From Candidatus Binatia bacterium (GTDB lineage: Bacteria; Desulfobacterota; Binatia; UBA9968): a stretch of DNA of 64,000 nucleotides. The notes under the pieces were generated by a model. The model saw only the letters and a list, made by a program, of their open reading frames with translations, was not told the DNA's origin and did no database searches. The position numbers and the translations under genes were made by a program. Within the stretch, counting starts at the first letter, position 1; each line of letters starts with the position of its first letter. The stretch covers positions 1 to 64,000 of the forward strand of contig DASXUF010000049.1 of the NCBI GenBank assembly GCA_036504975.1, in the 5' to 3' direction. Positions 26,236 through 35,981 of this stretch are shown here, in pieces.

Positions 26236-27369
26236 ATGGATCTCGGAACTAATCATACGCTGCGGCGGCTGGTAAAAACGGGCATAGCCTCCGCGTTGAA
26301 CTGGAGCGGAACCGACCGGCTGCTGGACGGGCCGGATCTCCTTATCCGGAGGCCCGTGGTCTTGTGTTATCACCGGACGGTGGAAGACTTTGCCGCCGGC
26401 GCGAGTCAATCTCTCCCTTCGATGCTGACCAGCCGCGCAATGTTGGAGCGCCACCTCGATTGCCTGGGCCGCCGGTTCGATTTCGTCTCCCTCGACGACC
26501 TCGGCGCCTGGCTGGAAGGCAAAAAACATTTCGCCCGGTCGGCCGCCGCCGTCACCTTCGACGACGGTTACGCGGACTTCTATCACCACGCGTTTCCACT
26601 GTTGCAGCGCAAGGGAATTCCGGCGGCGGTTTTCGTGCCGACCGATCTGGCCGGGACTTCCGCTCTGCAGATCCACGACCGTCTCTTCCTCCTGCTCGCG
26701 CGCGCCTTCGAGCGCTGGGGGTATCGGTCCGCCGTGGGTTTCGTCCGGTCGTATCTCGACCGTGGGAAACCGGCCGCCTACGCGCAGAGGATCGGATTCG
26801 ACGAGTGGACGCCGCCGAACGCCGTCAGCTCGCTGCTCGGCTCCTTGCCGCAAGACGAGGTTCACCGGTTGATCGAAACGCTGGAGACCGAGATCGAAAT
26901 TGGGCCCGAGGCATGGAACGCGCATCGCGCCTTGACGTGGGAGATGATCGTCGCGATGCACCGAGCGGGCGTGACCGTCGGATCGCACACCAAAACACAC
27001 GTCGAGCTCACCAACGAAAAGCCGCAAACGATTCTCGACGAGATCCAGGGCTCGCGCAGCGAGCTGGAGCGGAGGCTCGGAACGGAAGTGACGCACATCG
27101 CCTATCCCGACGGGCAGTTCAACGCCGCCGTGGTCCAGGCTGCGGCCGCGTGCGGCTACCGGTTCGGATACACCACTTGCCGGCACCGGGATGCGCGCCA
27201 TCCTCTGTTGACGATACCGAGAATCCTCCTGTGGGAGAACTCCTGCCTCGATGCGCGCGGGGATTTTTCTCCCGCTATTTTCAAGTGCCTCGTGAGGGGA
27301 CTCTTCCCTTTCACGGATAACTGCCTGCGGGATCACCGCAGAACGAATGGAAATGGATTCGACCTTTAA
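26236..27369 (+). CDS. Polysaccharide deacetylase (NodB fold, CE4)
   Basis: 377 residues from ATG 26236. NodB motifs: VLCYHRTVEDF, AVTFDDGYADFYHHAF (motif 1, Asp-Asp), VGSHTKTHVELTN (motif 2, H-x3-H zinc site) and HIAYPDGQFN (motif 3). No signal peptide is obvious, unlike secreted CE4 enzymes. The long insert between motifs 1 and 2 is common in XrtA-locus deacetylases. It would remove N-acetyl groups from the polymer or its precursor. The 3' end overlaps the flippase gene by 23 nt. Confidence 0.9.
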   Translation: MDLGTNHTLRRLVKTGIASALNWSGTDRLLDGPDLLIRRPVVLCYHRTVEDFAAGASQSLPSMLTSRAMLERHLDCLGRRFDFVSLDDLGAWLEGKKHFARSAAAVTFDDGYADFYHHAFPLLQRKGIPAAVFVPTDLAGTSALQIHDRLFLLLARAFERWGYRSAVGFVRSYLDRGKPAAYAQRIGFDEWTPPNAVSSLLGSLPQDEVHRLIETLETEIEIGPEAWNAHRALTWEMIVAMHRAGVTVGSHTKTHVELTNEKPQTILDEIQGSRSELERRLGTEVTHIAYPDGQFNAAVVQAAAACGYRFGYTTCRHRDARHPLLTIPRILLWENSCLDARGDFSPAIFKCLVRGLFPFTDNCLRDHRRTNGNGFDL

Positions 27370-28849
27370 GCCCGCGCTGCTGTTGATGGCCGGAAGAGTC
27401 ATGGCGTTCGCCGTGACGTTTTTCATTCCGGTGGTGCTCGTCAGGGTCTTCGACCAGGCCGAATTCGGCACGTACAAGCAGCTCTTTTTGATTTACGCCA
27501 CGCTTTTCGGCGTCGCCCAGATCGGAATGGCGGAGAGCCTTTTTTACTTCCTCCCTTCGGAGCGCGAAAAAGGCGGCCGGTATGCGGCGAATTCCATCAT
27601 CGCTCTGACGATTGCGGGGCTCGTCTGCCTGGGGCTCCTCAGCCTGGGAGCGCCGAGAATCGCGCAGTTGCTCGGCAACAGCGCGCTGATCCCCTACATT
27701 CCGTACGTCGGCTTCTTTCTGCTGCTGACGATGGTCTCATCCATCCTGGAAATCGTCATGACGTCGCGCAAGCGCTTCTTCTTGACCGCTTCGGCGTACG
27801 CTCTCTCCGACATGCTGAAAGGCCTCTGCTTCATTATTCCCGCGGTCCTCACGCGCCGATTGGAATGGCTGCTGCTCGGGGCCATTTTCTTCGCCTCGAT
27901 CCGTTTGATCGCGACGCTGTTCTACATCGGACGCGAATTTCGCGGCGATACCTCTTTCAACGCCCCGGCGCTCAAAAGTCAACTGGCCTATGCCTTGCCC
28001 TTTGCCGCCTCGGAATTGCTCACCTACTCCGCGGGGCAATACCACAATTACGCCGTGTCGTATTCCTTCGACGCGGCGACCTTCGCGATCTACGCCGTGG
28101 GCTGTCTCCAGATCCCGTTGGTCGAGCTGGTGCATGGGCCGGTCAGCAACGTGATGATGGTCAGGATGACCGAGGAGATCCGGGACGGGCGCGGCGGTTC
28201 CGTGCTTCCCATCTGGAACGACACGGCGCGGAAAATGGCCCTGGTCTTTTTCCCGCTGCTCGGGCTGCTCCTGGTAAGCGCCCGCGAGCTGATCGTTCTT
28301 CTGTTCACCGAAAATTACCTGGCTAGCGTGCCGATTTTCATGATTTGGTCGGTCACGGTTTTGCTGCCGGTGCTGCAGACCGACGGCGCGCTGCGCGTCT
28401 ACGCCAAGACTCGCTTTCTTTTCTGGGTGCGCGCGGCGGAGCTGGTTCTGACGGTGGCGCTGATCCACTGGTTCATTCCCTGGTTTCATCTGGCGGGCGC
28501 GGCGATGGTCACCGTCTTTGCCGCTTTCGCCACGAAGCTCTGGTCTTTGGTTCGACTGAAGCAAGTCATGCAAGCCGGGCTTTCCGAGTTTCTCCCCTGG
28601 AGAAGCCTGGCGTTGAACGCGGCGGTGAGCGTCGCGGCGGCGGCGCCGGCGATGCTGGTCAAAACGCATCTGGAGCTGCCGCCTTTTCTCCTGATGTTCG
28701 TCGCGTGTGCGGCTTACGGCATCGCGTGGTTGATTCTTGCATTCGCGCTTCGTCTCATCACCGTGGACGAGCGCATCGCGCTCATCGGCTTGCTGCAACG
28801 ATTCCCAACCAGCGCTTCAAAAGTAGGACAACTGATAAGGGGGTACTAG
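27347..28849 (+). CDS. Wzx-like polysaccharide flippase (MATE/MOP superfamily)
   Basis: 500 residues with about 12-14 membrane helices. The first helix region (LLLMAGRVMAFAVTFFIPVV), the motif FDQAEFGTYKQLFLIYATLF and the mid-protein AKTRFLFWVRAAEL-type loops match polysaccharide-synthesis flippases. It moves lipid-linked repeat units to the periplasmic face for polymerisation by Wzy. It overlaps the deacetylase by 23 nt. It is the last gene of the first block of the locus; a 455-nt non-coding region follows. Confidence 0.88.
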   Translation: MEMDSTFKPALLLMAGRVMAFAVTFFIPVVLVRVFDQAEFGTYKQLFLIYATLFGVAQIGMAESLFYFLPSEREKGGRYAANSIIALTIAGLVCLGLLSLGAPRIAQLLGNSALIPYIPYVGFFLLLTMVSSILEIVMTSRKRFFLTASAYALSDMLKGLCFIIPAVLTRRLEWLLLGAIFFASIRLIATLFYIGREFRGDTSFNAPALKSQLAYALPFAASELLTYSAGQYHNYAVSYSFDAATFAIYAVGCLQIPLVELVHGPVSNVMMVRMTEEIRDGRGGSVLPIWNDTARKMALVFFPLLGLLLVSARELIVLLFTENYLASVPIFMIWSVTVLLPVLQTDGALRVYAKTRFLFWVRAAELVLTVALIHWFIPWFHLAGAAMVTVFAAFATKLWSLVRLKQVMQAGLSEFLPWRSLALNAAVSVAAAAPAMLVKTHLELPPFLLMFVACAAYGIAWLILAFALRLITVDERIALIGLLQRFPTSASKVGQLIRGY

Positions 28850-28864
28850 CAATATTTTCCACGA

Positions 28865-29158
28865 GCAGCCCGAGAGCGCGAGCCGCTCCGGGCGAGCTCA
28901 ATAGTTTCTGTGGCTCGAGGGCCACCCTCGCCGGCCACCCCAGAGGTGCCAACTCCATCCGCCAGGGCCTGCCGTGTCACCACACGTCCCTGTGACCTCG
29001 CCCTTCGGGCTCGCACTCTCGGGCTGCCCCCCTCCTACACGCGGGTGCGGGTCCGCAGGGGGCGAGAATGAAAGCCGCAGGCACGGGGCCGCAAAGGTGC
29101 AATGACTTGCGTGGTGATTGGTACTCTGAAACACAGAATTAGGTTGCTCGCTGCAGAG
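28865..29158 (+). repeat. Composite repeat (copy A) with a 20-bp inverted repeat
   Basis: 28865-28884 and 29008-29027 are inverted 20-mers (19 of 20 identical; left arm GCAGCCCGAGAGCGCGAGCC). Segments 28875-28898 and 29069-29158 match 50034-50146 (copy B). In copy B they are contiguous; here about 170 nt lie between, bounded by a direct GGGCGAG at 28890 and 29060, like a small insertion with a target duplication. The rest of the 455-nt gap (29159-29304) shows only ATTCGTA direct repeats and the asnB ribosome site GAGGAA. Confidence 0.6.
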
Positions 29159-29304
29159 AGACGATTCAAAAAGTCTACGAGGCACTGCCCTATTGCCTGC
29201 GGCTTGAAGGCTCGTCCCTGAGGAACCGTCGATCTCACTCTGACTAAGATGGTTCGCGTTGGGGTGACTAATTCGTATTAATTCGTACTAGAGGAATATT
29301 TCTT

Positions 29305-31242
29305 ATGTGCGGCATCGCAGGAATAATGAGTCTCGGCGACAGACCGGTTCGGCTGGAAGAGGTGCAAAGCATGTGCGCCGCGATCGCGCATCGCGGGCCG
29401 GACGACGAGGGCTTCTACGTCGCCCCCGGCGTCGGTCTCGGCATGCGCCGCTTGAGCATCATCGATCTCGCGACGGGACGCCAGCCCGTGAGAAACGAGG
29501 ACGGCTCGATCCAGGTCGTCTTCAACGGCGAGATCTATAACTTCAAGGAGCTGCGCGGCGATCTCGAGCGGCGCGGCCACTCGTTCTACACCGCGACCGA
29601 CACGGAGACGATCGTCCATCTCTATGAGGAGTACGGCGCGCGCTCGGTGGAAAAACTGCGCGGCATGTTCGGCTTCGCCCTCTGGGACGCGCGCAAGCGA
29701 ACGTTGCTCCTGGCGCGCGACCGTTTGGGGGTGAAGCCGCTGTACTATGCCGAAATCGGCGGCAGGCTCGTCTTCGCCTCCGAGCTGAAGGCGATCCTTC
29801 AGCTCGCGGAGGTCGAGCGCAAGCTCGATTGGAAAAGCGTCAACCACCTTTTCACCTTCATGTGCACGTCCCGCTCCGACAGCATCATCGAGGGCGTCCA
29901 CAAGCTCGCGCCGGGGCATCTCTTGATCGCCGCGGCGGGACAAAAGCCGGTCGTCGAGCGCTACTGGGACGTCTGCTTCGAGCCGGATTACGGCCGGAGC
30001 GAGGAATATTTCGTCGAGCGGCTGCGTGAGCTTCTGCAAGAGTCGGTCCGTCTCCGGATGGTGAGCGACGTCCCGCTCGGCGCGTTCTTGAGCGGCGGTA
30101 TCGATTCGAGCGCGGTCGTCGCCGCCATGGCGCATCTCGGCTCCGCTCCATTGAAAACTTTTTCCATCGGCTTCAAGGAATCCGCATTCAACGAGCTGGC
30201 GCACGCCCGCGCCATCGCCAGGAGGTTCGGCGCCGAGCACCACGAGCTGGTGCTCGAGCCCAACGTCCTGGAGATCATCGACGATCTCGCCTGGCATCTG
30301 GACGAGCCGTTCGGCGACCCGTCGTGCATTCCCACGTACATGGTGTCGAAGCTGGCGGCGCGCCACGTCAAAGTCGTGCTTTCCGGCGACGGCGGCGACG
30401 AGCTATTCGGCGGCTACGACAAGTACGTCGTCGAAGGCAACGACCGGCGCTACCGGGTGCCGCTTTTGCTGCGGAAAATTTTCGGCGCCACGGCCCGGCT
30501 CATGCCCGAGGGAATGAGAGGGCGCAACCTGCTGTACCATTTTTCCCTCGCGGGGGCCGAGCGCTATCTGGACAGCGTCATCCTATTCACCGAGGAAGAG
30601 AAGAAAAAATTATTTCGTCCCGAGGCGATCGCGATGACCGACCCTTACGAGCCGTGGCGGCGGGAGCTCGACGCGCTATCGCAAGCCAACGGCAATTGGC
30701 TTCCGGCCCTCCAATACTTGGACCTGATGGGTTACCTGCCGAACGATATTCTGACCAAAGTGGACCGGATGAGCATGGCCCACTCCATCGAGGCGCGCGA
30801 TCCTTTGCTCGATCACAAGCTCGTCGAGTTCGCCGCGACGATCCCGCCCGAGCTGAAGCTGCGCGGCGGCGTGACGAAGTATATCTTCAAGCAGGCGCTG
30901 CGCGGGCTCTTGCCCGACGAGATCATCGACCGGCCCAAGCAGGGCTTCGGGATTCCGCTGGGGCAATGGTTTCGCGGCCGGCTGAGCGGCTTCGTCCATG
31001 ACCTGCTGCTCTCGGAGCGGAGCAGGCAGCGCGGGATCTTCAACCTCGACTTCATCGATAACTTTCTGAAACAGCACGAAAGAGGAAGGATCGCCGACCT
31101 GGAAATCTGGACGTTGATCTCCTTCGAGCTGTGGTGCAGGACGTTTCTCGACGGAAGGCCTGCGGCATCTCAAATTTCAAATCTCAAATCTCAAATAGCG
31201 GCTCAAAGCGGCGCCGCGCGGCAACTTTCATCGACAGGCTGA
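29305..31242 (+). CDS. asnB: AsnB-type glutamine amidotransferase, copy 1
   Basis: 645 residues. The glutaminase domain starts at Cys2 (MCGIAGIMSL; the nucleophile after Met removal), with FNGEIYNFKELRG. The synthetase domain has the PPi loop LSGGIDSSAVVAAMAH and the ATP-site GDGGDELFGGYDKYV. It could make asparagine or transfer ammonia to a sugar carboxylate, as proposed for exosortase-associated amidotransferases. The last 20 or so residues (SQISNLKSQIAAQ) come from a dispersed AAATCTCAAATTTC repeat, so the native C terminus lies a little earlier. Confidence 0.92.
   Translation: MCGIAGIMSLGDRPVRLEEVQSMCAAIAHRGPDDEGFYVAPGVGLGMRRLSIIDLATGRQPVRNEDGSIQVVFNGEIYNFKELRGDLERRGHSFYTATDTETIVHLYEEYGARSVEKLRGMFGFALWDARKRTLLLARDRLGVKPLYYAEIGGRLVFASELKAILQLAEVERKLDWKSVNHLFTFMCTSRSDSIIEGVHKLAPGHLLIAAAGQKPVVERYWDVCFEPDYGRSEEYFVERLRELLQESVRLRMVSDVPLGAFLSGGIDSSAVVAAMAHLGSAPLKTFSIGFKESAFNELAHARAIARRFGAEHHELVLEPNVLEIIDDLAWHLDEPFGDPSCIPTYMVSKLAARHVKVVLSGDGGDELFGGYDKYVVEGNDRRYRVPLLLRKIFGATARLMPEGMRGRNLLYHFSLAGAERYLDSVILFTEEEKKKLFRPEAIAMTDPYEPWRRELDALSQANGNWLPALQYLDLMGYLPNDILTKVDRMSMAHSIEARDPLLDHKLVEFAATIPPELKLRGGVTKYIFKQALRGLLPDEIIDRPKQGFGIPLGQWFRGRLSGFVHDLLLSERSRQRGIFNLDFIDNFLKQHERGRIADLEIWTLISFELWCRTFLDGRPAASQISNLKSQIAAQSGAARQLSSTG
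31167..31196 (+). repeat. CAAATTTCAAATCTC repeat inside the 3' end of asnB
   Basis: A 30-nt low-complexity tract (ATCTCAAATTTCAAATCTC and onward) that is translated as part of the AsnB tail. Its reverse complement occurs at 12517-12536. Confidence 0.6.
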
Positions 31243-31259
31243 TTGTAGGAACCATCTCG

Positions 31260-32690
31260 ATGAGTCCGATGTTCGATCTTCGTCCTCTCGCCGCGGTCCT
31301 GTTGACGGCCGGAGTTTTGCTTTGGCGCGCGTCCGCGGCCGGAGCGCCCTCGTTTCCCGGCGGGTTTATCGAGAAATCCACCAACACCGCCGCGCGCCCA
31401 AGGCTGACCCAAGCGCAGATTCAAAGCTTTGTTCCGTCCGGGAGAGGCAAGTTCAAGTTTCCCGCGCCGTACAACACGGAAGGAATCCGCATCACCGTTC
31501 CCTCCGACTGCGGCGGCAACGCCTGCCTTTTCCCCGTGGGATATTCGTACTGGAGCAACATCAACAACCACGCCGGCAGCGATACGATGTTGATTTTTCT
31601 CGGACTCGAGCAGAAATACGGCGGTACCGGCCCGACGCTGTTCAGCTACCATAAGCCGACCGACGAAGTGAAAAAGCTCGGGCCGCTGTTTCCGCCGTCG
31701 AGCCCGTTCTACTCGCACAGCGGCGACGGCTGGTATTTCAGCGCGACTCAGCCGACGAAACTCTATGTCTCCAATAATGGGCCGCAGCTCCAGCGCTACG
31801 ACGTCTTGGCGAAAAATTTCTCGACCGTCTTCGACGTCACCGAGAAGTTCGGCAAGGACAAGACGGTGGGGCAGACGCATTCGAGCAGCGACGACCGGGT
31901 TCATTCCGGGACGCTCCAGTGCGTCAAGGCCGGGTGCAGCGACGGCGTGAATACCGCGAAAGGCGATCAAGAGGCAATGGGGTGCCTGGTGTACAACGAA
32001 AACACGCGCCGGTTCTCCTACTTCCCCAAGAAAAAGGAATTCGACGAGTGTCAGATCGACAAGAGCGGCCGCTGGCTCTTTATCCTGGAGCAATGGGACG
32101 GACTCCACGACATGGACAACCGCGTCGTGGATCTGGACACCGGCAAGCAAAGAACGCTGCTCTCCAACCAGCAAAAAATTCTCGGGACGAAATTCGGCGC
32201 CGTGGTCCACGTCGACATGGGCTACGGCTACGTCGTCGGAGGCGACAGCGCGGACAGCCGGCCCTACACGAAGGTCGTCTACAACTTCGCCAAAGAGCCG
32301 CTCGACGGCGTGCTCGCCTACTATGCGACGCCCGGCTCCGCCTCCTCGCTCCTTCACATCGCGCACGGCAACGCCAAACCGAATGTCCTCGCCGAGCAGC
32401 AGTACGCTTGCGGCAGCGGCGCCGGCGGCGACGCGGGGCGGCGCGACGAGATCATCTGCTTTCGGCTGGACGGGTCGCTGAACGCGCTTCCGGTAGCTCC
32501 CGTCATGACCGACCTCAAAGCGCGGGGAGGCGATATTGACGGCGGCTGCGGCGAGTACTGCAAGCAGCCGAAAGGCAATATCGACGTCACCGGCCGCTAT
32601 TTTATCTGGACGAGCAACATGGGCGGCAACCGGCTGGACGCGTTTATCGTCAAGGTACCTGCGCAGTTGCTCGCGCCAAATCTGCCTTAA
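31260..32690 (+). CDS. Secreted propeller-like protein of the polysaccharide locus
   Basis: 476 residues with a signal peptide (LAAVLLTAGVLLWRASAAGA). The mature part has repeated four-stranded blade-like segments: PTLFSYHKPTDEVKKLGPLF, GWYFSATQPTKLYVSNNGPQ, FDECQIDKSGRWLFILEQWD and YFIWTSNMGGNRLDAFIVKV. It has paired cysteines (CGGNACLF, CGEYC). The last blades recall oligogalacturonate-lyase-type propellers, but no active site can be assigned. A closely related but longer protein is coded at 44161-46629. It is probably periplasmic or surface-exposed and acts on or binds the polymer. No PEP-CTERM or anchor is seen. Confidence 0.75.
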   Translation: MSPMFDLRPLAAVLLTAGVLLWRASAAGAPSFPGGFIEKSTNTAARPRLTQAQIQSFVPSGRGKFKFPAPYNTEGIRITVPSDCGGNACLFPVGYSYWSNINNHAGSDTMLIFLGLEQKYGGTGPTLFSYHKPTDEVKKLGPLFPPSSPFYSHSGDGWYFSATQPTKLYVSNNGPQLQRYDVLAKNFSTVFDVTEKFGKDKTVGQTHSSSDDRVHSGTLQCVKAGCSDGVNTAKGDQEAMGCLVYNENTRRFSYFPKKKEFDECQIDKSGRWLFILEQWDGLHDMDNRVVDLDTGKQRTLLSNQQKILGTKFGAVVHVDMGYGYVVGGDSADSRPYTKVVYNFAKEPLDGVLAYYATPGSASSLLHIAHGNAKPNVLAEQQYACGSGAGGDAGRRDEIICFRLDGSLNALPVAPVMTDLKARGGDIDGGCGEYCKQPKGNIDVTGRYFIWTSNMGGNRLDAFIVKVPAQLLAPNLP

Positions 32691-32705
32691 CAATGCCGGC
32701 ATCCG

Positions 32706-33821
32706 ATGTTCTCCGTTGAGTCCCTGGCGAGCGCTCCCTTGATCTACACGCGCGCGCGTCGCCCGCGGATCGCGCTGGTCGCGGCGAGTCTCGATATCCT
32801 CGGCGGCCAGGGCGTGCAGGCGAATATTTTGCTCGAGCGGCTGCGCGGCGACGGCTACGAGGTCGCTTTCATTCCGATCAACCCGCGCTTCCCCGCGCCG
32901 CTGCAGGGAATCCGCCAATATCCCTATGCGCGGACGCTGCTCAACCAGGCGCTTTATTTCCCGAGCCTGTTGCAGTTGCAGCGCGCCGACGTGGTGCACG
33001 TCTTCTCCGCTTCCTACTGGTCGTTTCTTCTCGCGCCGCTGCCGGCGATGCTCGCGGCCAAGAGCCTCCGCAAGCGGGTCGTCCTCAACTATCACAGCGG
33101 CGAAGCCGCGGACCATTTGGCCAACTGGGGAAGGCTCGTGCACCCGTGGCTGCGCCTGGCGGACGAGATCGTCGTGCCGTCCGATTATCTGAAAGAGGTC
33201 TTTGCCCGTCACGGCTACCGGGCGCGCGTCATCCGCAACGTCGTCGATGCTTCGCGTTACCGCTATCGCGAGCGGGATCCGCTGCGTCCCCGGCTCGTCT
33301 CCACCCGCAATCTCGAACCCTATTATCGCGTCGACAACACGATCGAGGCGTTCGTTTTGCTCGCAAATCGCTATCCGGACGCCACGCTGACCATCGCGGG
33401 ACAAGGCAGCGAAGACGAGCGGCTGAAGCGTCTGGCCGCTGCGCTCGTGGGATACAAAATCCGCTTCGTCGGCCGCGTGGAGCCTTGGATCATGCCCCGC
33501 CTCTACGACCAGGGAGATATCTTCGTCAACTCTTCCGTCGTGGACAACCAGCCGTTGTCGGTGCTCGAAGCGTTCGCAGCCGGGCTGCCGGTCGTCACGA
33601 CCGCGCCCGGCGAAGTCGCCGGCATGGTGCGCGACGGCGAGACGGGCTCGATCGTTCCCGCGGACGATCCGCGGGCGATGGCCGAAGCGGTCGAGGATCT
33701 GTTGGAGAATCCCGATCACGCCCGAGAGCTGGCGCGCAACGCAAGAGCAGAAGTCCAAAAGTACAGTTGGCCGGAGGTGCGCGGCGAGTGGGCGGCGGCT
33801 TACACGGGAGAATGGCAATGA
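32706..33821 (+). CDS. GT4 glycosyltransferase
   Basis: 371 residues, GT-B fold: IALVAASLDILGGQGVQANI near the N terminus, ADVVHVFSASYW, the acceptor region SDYLKEVFARHG, nucleotide-site segments VSTRNLEPYYRVDNTIEAF and VNSSVVDNQPLSVLEAFAAG (E-x7-E like), and a C-terminal helical tail. It shares an ATGA overlap with the heparinase-family gene, so the two are coupled. Donor and acceptor are unknown. Confidence 0.9.
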   Translation: MFSVESLASAPLIYTRARRPRIALVAASLDILGGQGVQANILLERLRGDGYEVAFIPINPRFPAPLQGIRQYPYARTLLNQALYFPSLLQLQRADVVHVFSASYWSFLLAPLPAMLAAKSLRKRVVLNYHSGEAADHLANWGRLVHPWLRLADEIVVPSDYLKEVFARHGYRARVIRNVVDASRYRYRERDPLRPRLVSTRNLEPYYRVDNTIEAFVLLANRYPDATLTIAGQGSEDERLKRLAAALVGYKIRFVGRVEPWIMPRLYDQGDIFVNSSVVDNQPLSVLEAFAAGLPVVTTAPGEVAGMVRDGETGSIVPADDPRAMAEAVEDLLENPDHARELARNARAEVQKYSWPEVRGEWAAAYTGEWQ

Positions 33822-35974
33822 AACTGGCGCGACTCAAGAATATGGGCATTACCGAGATCGCCTATCGCGGCCGTCAGGAAGCGAACAAATGGCTGGAGCG
33901 AGTCGGAGTCAACGGCAACGGGGAACTCTCTTTCCATGCGCGCGATGGGAATCCCGACCGAACCGCCCTGCTCGTGCGGGACCGATTTCACGAAGTCGGC
34001 CCGCGCCGCTTTTTCGCCGGCGCCGCCGGCGACGAGACGCCGGACCTCGCGAGCGAAAAAATGGCCCATGCCTGCGAGCAGACGATCGCCGCCGCGGATG
34101 AAATCTGCCGCGGACGCTTCGATCTGCTGGGTTACCGCGGGCTTTCCTTCGGCGCTCCGATCGACTGGCATTTGGATCCGGTCTCCGGACAGAGAAGCCC
34201 GCTCGTGCACTGGAGCCGCGTGAGACCGCTCGATCCCGCGATGGTGGGCGACAGCAAAATCGTGTGGGAGCTCAACCGCCATCAGTGGCTGATCCATCTC
34301 GGCATCGCCTACCGTCTCACCGGAAACGCCAGGTACGCCGAAGCCTTTGCGGCGTACCTGGTTCAATGGATGCAGGCGAATCCGCCCGGCATCGGCATCA
34401 ACTGGGCGAGCAGCCTGGAGGCGGCGCTGCGCATCGTCTCCTGGTCGTGGGCGCTCTCTCTCTTCCGCGACTCGGAGGAGCTTTCGCCGGAGCTTTTCGC
34501 CGCGCTGCTCGAAGGCCTCTCGCTCCACGCCGCGCACGTGGAAAAATATTTATCTTACTACTTCGCGCCCAACACCCATCTCACCGGCGAGGCCCTGGGC
34601 CTTTTCTACGCCGGAGTTCTCTACCCCGAGCTGCCGTGGGCCGGCCGCTGGCGCGATCTCGGCGCGCGCATCTTGATCGAGCAGAGCGGGCGGCAGATTT
34701 TTTCCGACGGCGTCTATTTCGAGCAGTCCACCTGCTACCAGCGCTACACGGCGGAGATTTACCTCCACTTTCTTATCCTCTCCGAGCGCAACCGGTTAGC
34801 CGTGCCGGCCGAAGTGGGCGAGCGCCTCGAGCGCCTGCTCGATTTTCTCGTCGCGGTGCGCCGCCCGGACGGCTCCGTGCCGCAAATCGGCGACGCCGAC
34901 GGGGGCGGGCTCGCGCCGCTCGCGATCCGCCAGCCGGACGATTTTCGCGGCGTCTTCTCGGTCGCGGCGGCTTTTTTCCGCCGCGCCGACTACGCGTGGG
35001 CCGGCGGCGGCCCGACCCCGGAATCGCTGTGGCTGCTCGGCCCGGCCGGATTGAAGTCGTACCAACGGCTCGAACCGGCGCCGCCGCAAACGGAGCGCTC
35101 GCGGGTTTTTGCCGACGGCGGCTACGTCGTCATGCGCAGCGGTTGGCGGCGCGACTCGCATCACCTGATCTTCGACGCCGGCGCCGTGAACGGTCCGAAG
35201 AGCGGCCACGGCCACGCCGATCTGCTCAGCATCCAATGCTCGGTCTTCGGCGAGCCGTACCTCGTGGACCCGGGAACCTATTGCTACACTGCCGACGCCG
35301 AGTGGCGGGATTTTTTTCGCGGCACGTGGGCGCACAGCACCGTGACGGTCGACGGCCTCGGCCAAGCGGCGCCCGCCGGACCTTTCGATTGGAAAGCGCA
35401 TCCGAGCGCGCGGCTCCGCCGCTGGCTCTCGACGGAAGCTTACGATCTCGCCGACGCCGCGCACGACGCCTACGGCGAGATTTCCGATCCCGTCGTGCAT
35501 CGCCGCCGGGTGATTTTCGTCAAGTCGCGCTACTGGGTCATCGTCGACGATATTCAAGGCGGCGCCACGCACCGCGTCGAGGTTCGATTTCAGTTCGCGC
35601 CGATGAAGGTCGCGATCGAGCCGGCTAACTGGGTGAGGGCGCGCGGCCAACGCGGCCAGGCTCTCCTCGTGCGCCCGTTTGCAACGGCGCCGTTCCAGAT
35701 GGACCTCGTCGAAGGAAGCGTCGACCCGATCGAGGGGTGGTTCTCGCCGGATTACGGCCGGCGTGTTCCGGCGCCGGCTCTGATCTGGTCGGCCGCCGTT
35801 CGGCTCCCGCTCCGCGTCATGACCTTGCTTTTTCCTCTGGAGCATCCGTCGGCGCCCTGCCCCGATGTATTGCAACTCTTGAGCCCCATCGGCCCCACGG
35901 GTCTCATCTTTCGCCGCGAGCGAGAACGGATCGTCGTGCGCGACGATAGCGTCGTCGTCCTCAAGCAAAAGTGA
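33818..35974 (+). CDS. Heparinase II/III-family protein (alginate-lyase-like)
   Basis: 718 residues. The N-terminal (alpha/alpha)n toroid domain has repeated helices (KIVWELNRHQWLIHLGIAYR, YFAPNTHLTGEALGLFYAGV). The C-terminal heparinase beta domain carries the motif SGHGHADLLSIQCSVFGEPY and DPGTYCYTADAEWRDFFRGT. Catalytic residues in the family are Tyr/His/Asn, and the motif is intact. No signal peptide is obvious. Such proteins in EPS loci trim or maintain uronate-containing polymer. GGGAG stands 7 nt before ATG 33818. Confidence 0.88.
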   Translation: MKLARLKNMGITEIAYRGRQEANKWLERVGVNGNGELSFHARDGNPDRTALLVRDRFHEVGPRRFFAGAAGDETPDLASEKMAHACEQTIAAADEICRGRFDLLGYRGLSFGAPIDWHLDPVSGQRSPLVHWSRVRPLDPAMVGDSKIVWELNRHQWLIHLGIAYRLTGNARYAEAFAAYLVQWMQANPPGIGINWASSLEAALRIVSWSWALSLFRDSEELSPELFAALLEGLSLHAAHVEKYLSYYFAPNTHLTGEALGLFYAGVLYPELPWAGRWRDLGARILIEQSGRQIFSDGVYFEQSTCYQRYTAEIYLHFLILSERNRLAVPAEVGERLERLLDFLVAVRRPDGSVPQIGDADGGGLAPLAIRQPDDFRGVFSVAAAFFRRADYAWAGGGPTPESLWLLGPAGLKSYQRLEPAPPQTERSRVFADGGYVVMRSGWRRDSHHLIFDAGAVNGPKSGHGHADLLSIQCSVFGEPYLVDPGTYCYTADAEWRDFFRGTWAHSTVTVDGLGQAAPAGPFDWKAHPSARLRRWLSTEAYDLADAAHDAYGEISDPVVHRRRVIFVKSRYWVIVDDIQGGATHRVEVRFQFAPMKVAIEPANWVRARGQRGQALLVRPFATAPFQMDLVEGSVDPIEGWFSPDYGRRVPAPALIWSAAVRLPLRVMTLLFPLEHPSAPCPDVLQLLSPIGPTGLIFRRERERIVVRDDSVVVLKQK

Positions 35975-35981
35975 AGCTCGC

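Noticed and set aside
28850..29304. tRNA or riboswitch in the largest gap
   Set aside because: No cloverleaf, TTCGA arm or riboswitch core was found; repeats explain most of it.
33146..33817. Longer start for the heparinase-family gene
   Set aside because: The upstream part overlaps the GT4 gene in another frame and has no family residues; ATG 33818 has a ribosome site and ATGA coupling.
31203..33818. 871-residue reverse-strand open frame
   Set aside because: It runs opposite two well-supported genes (secreted protein and GT4), with no family features; a GC-rich shadow frame.
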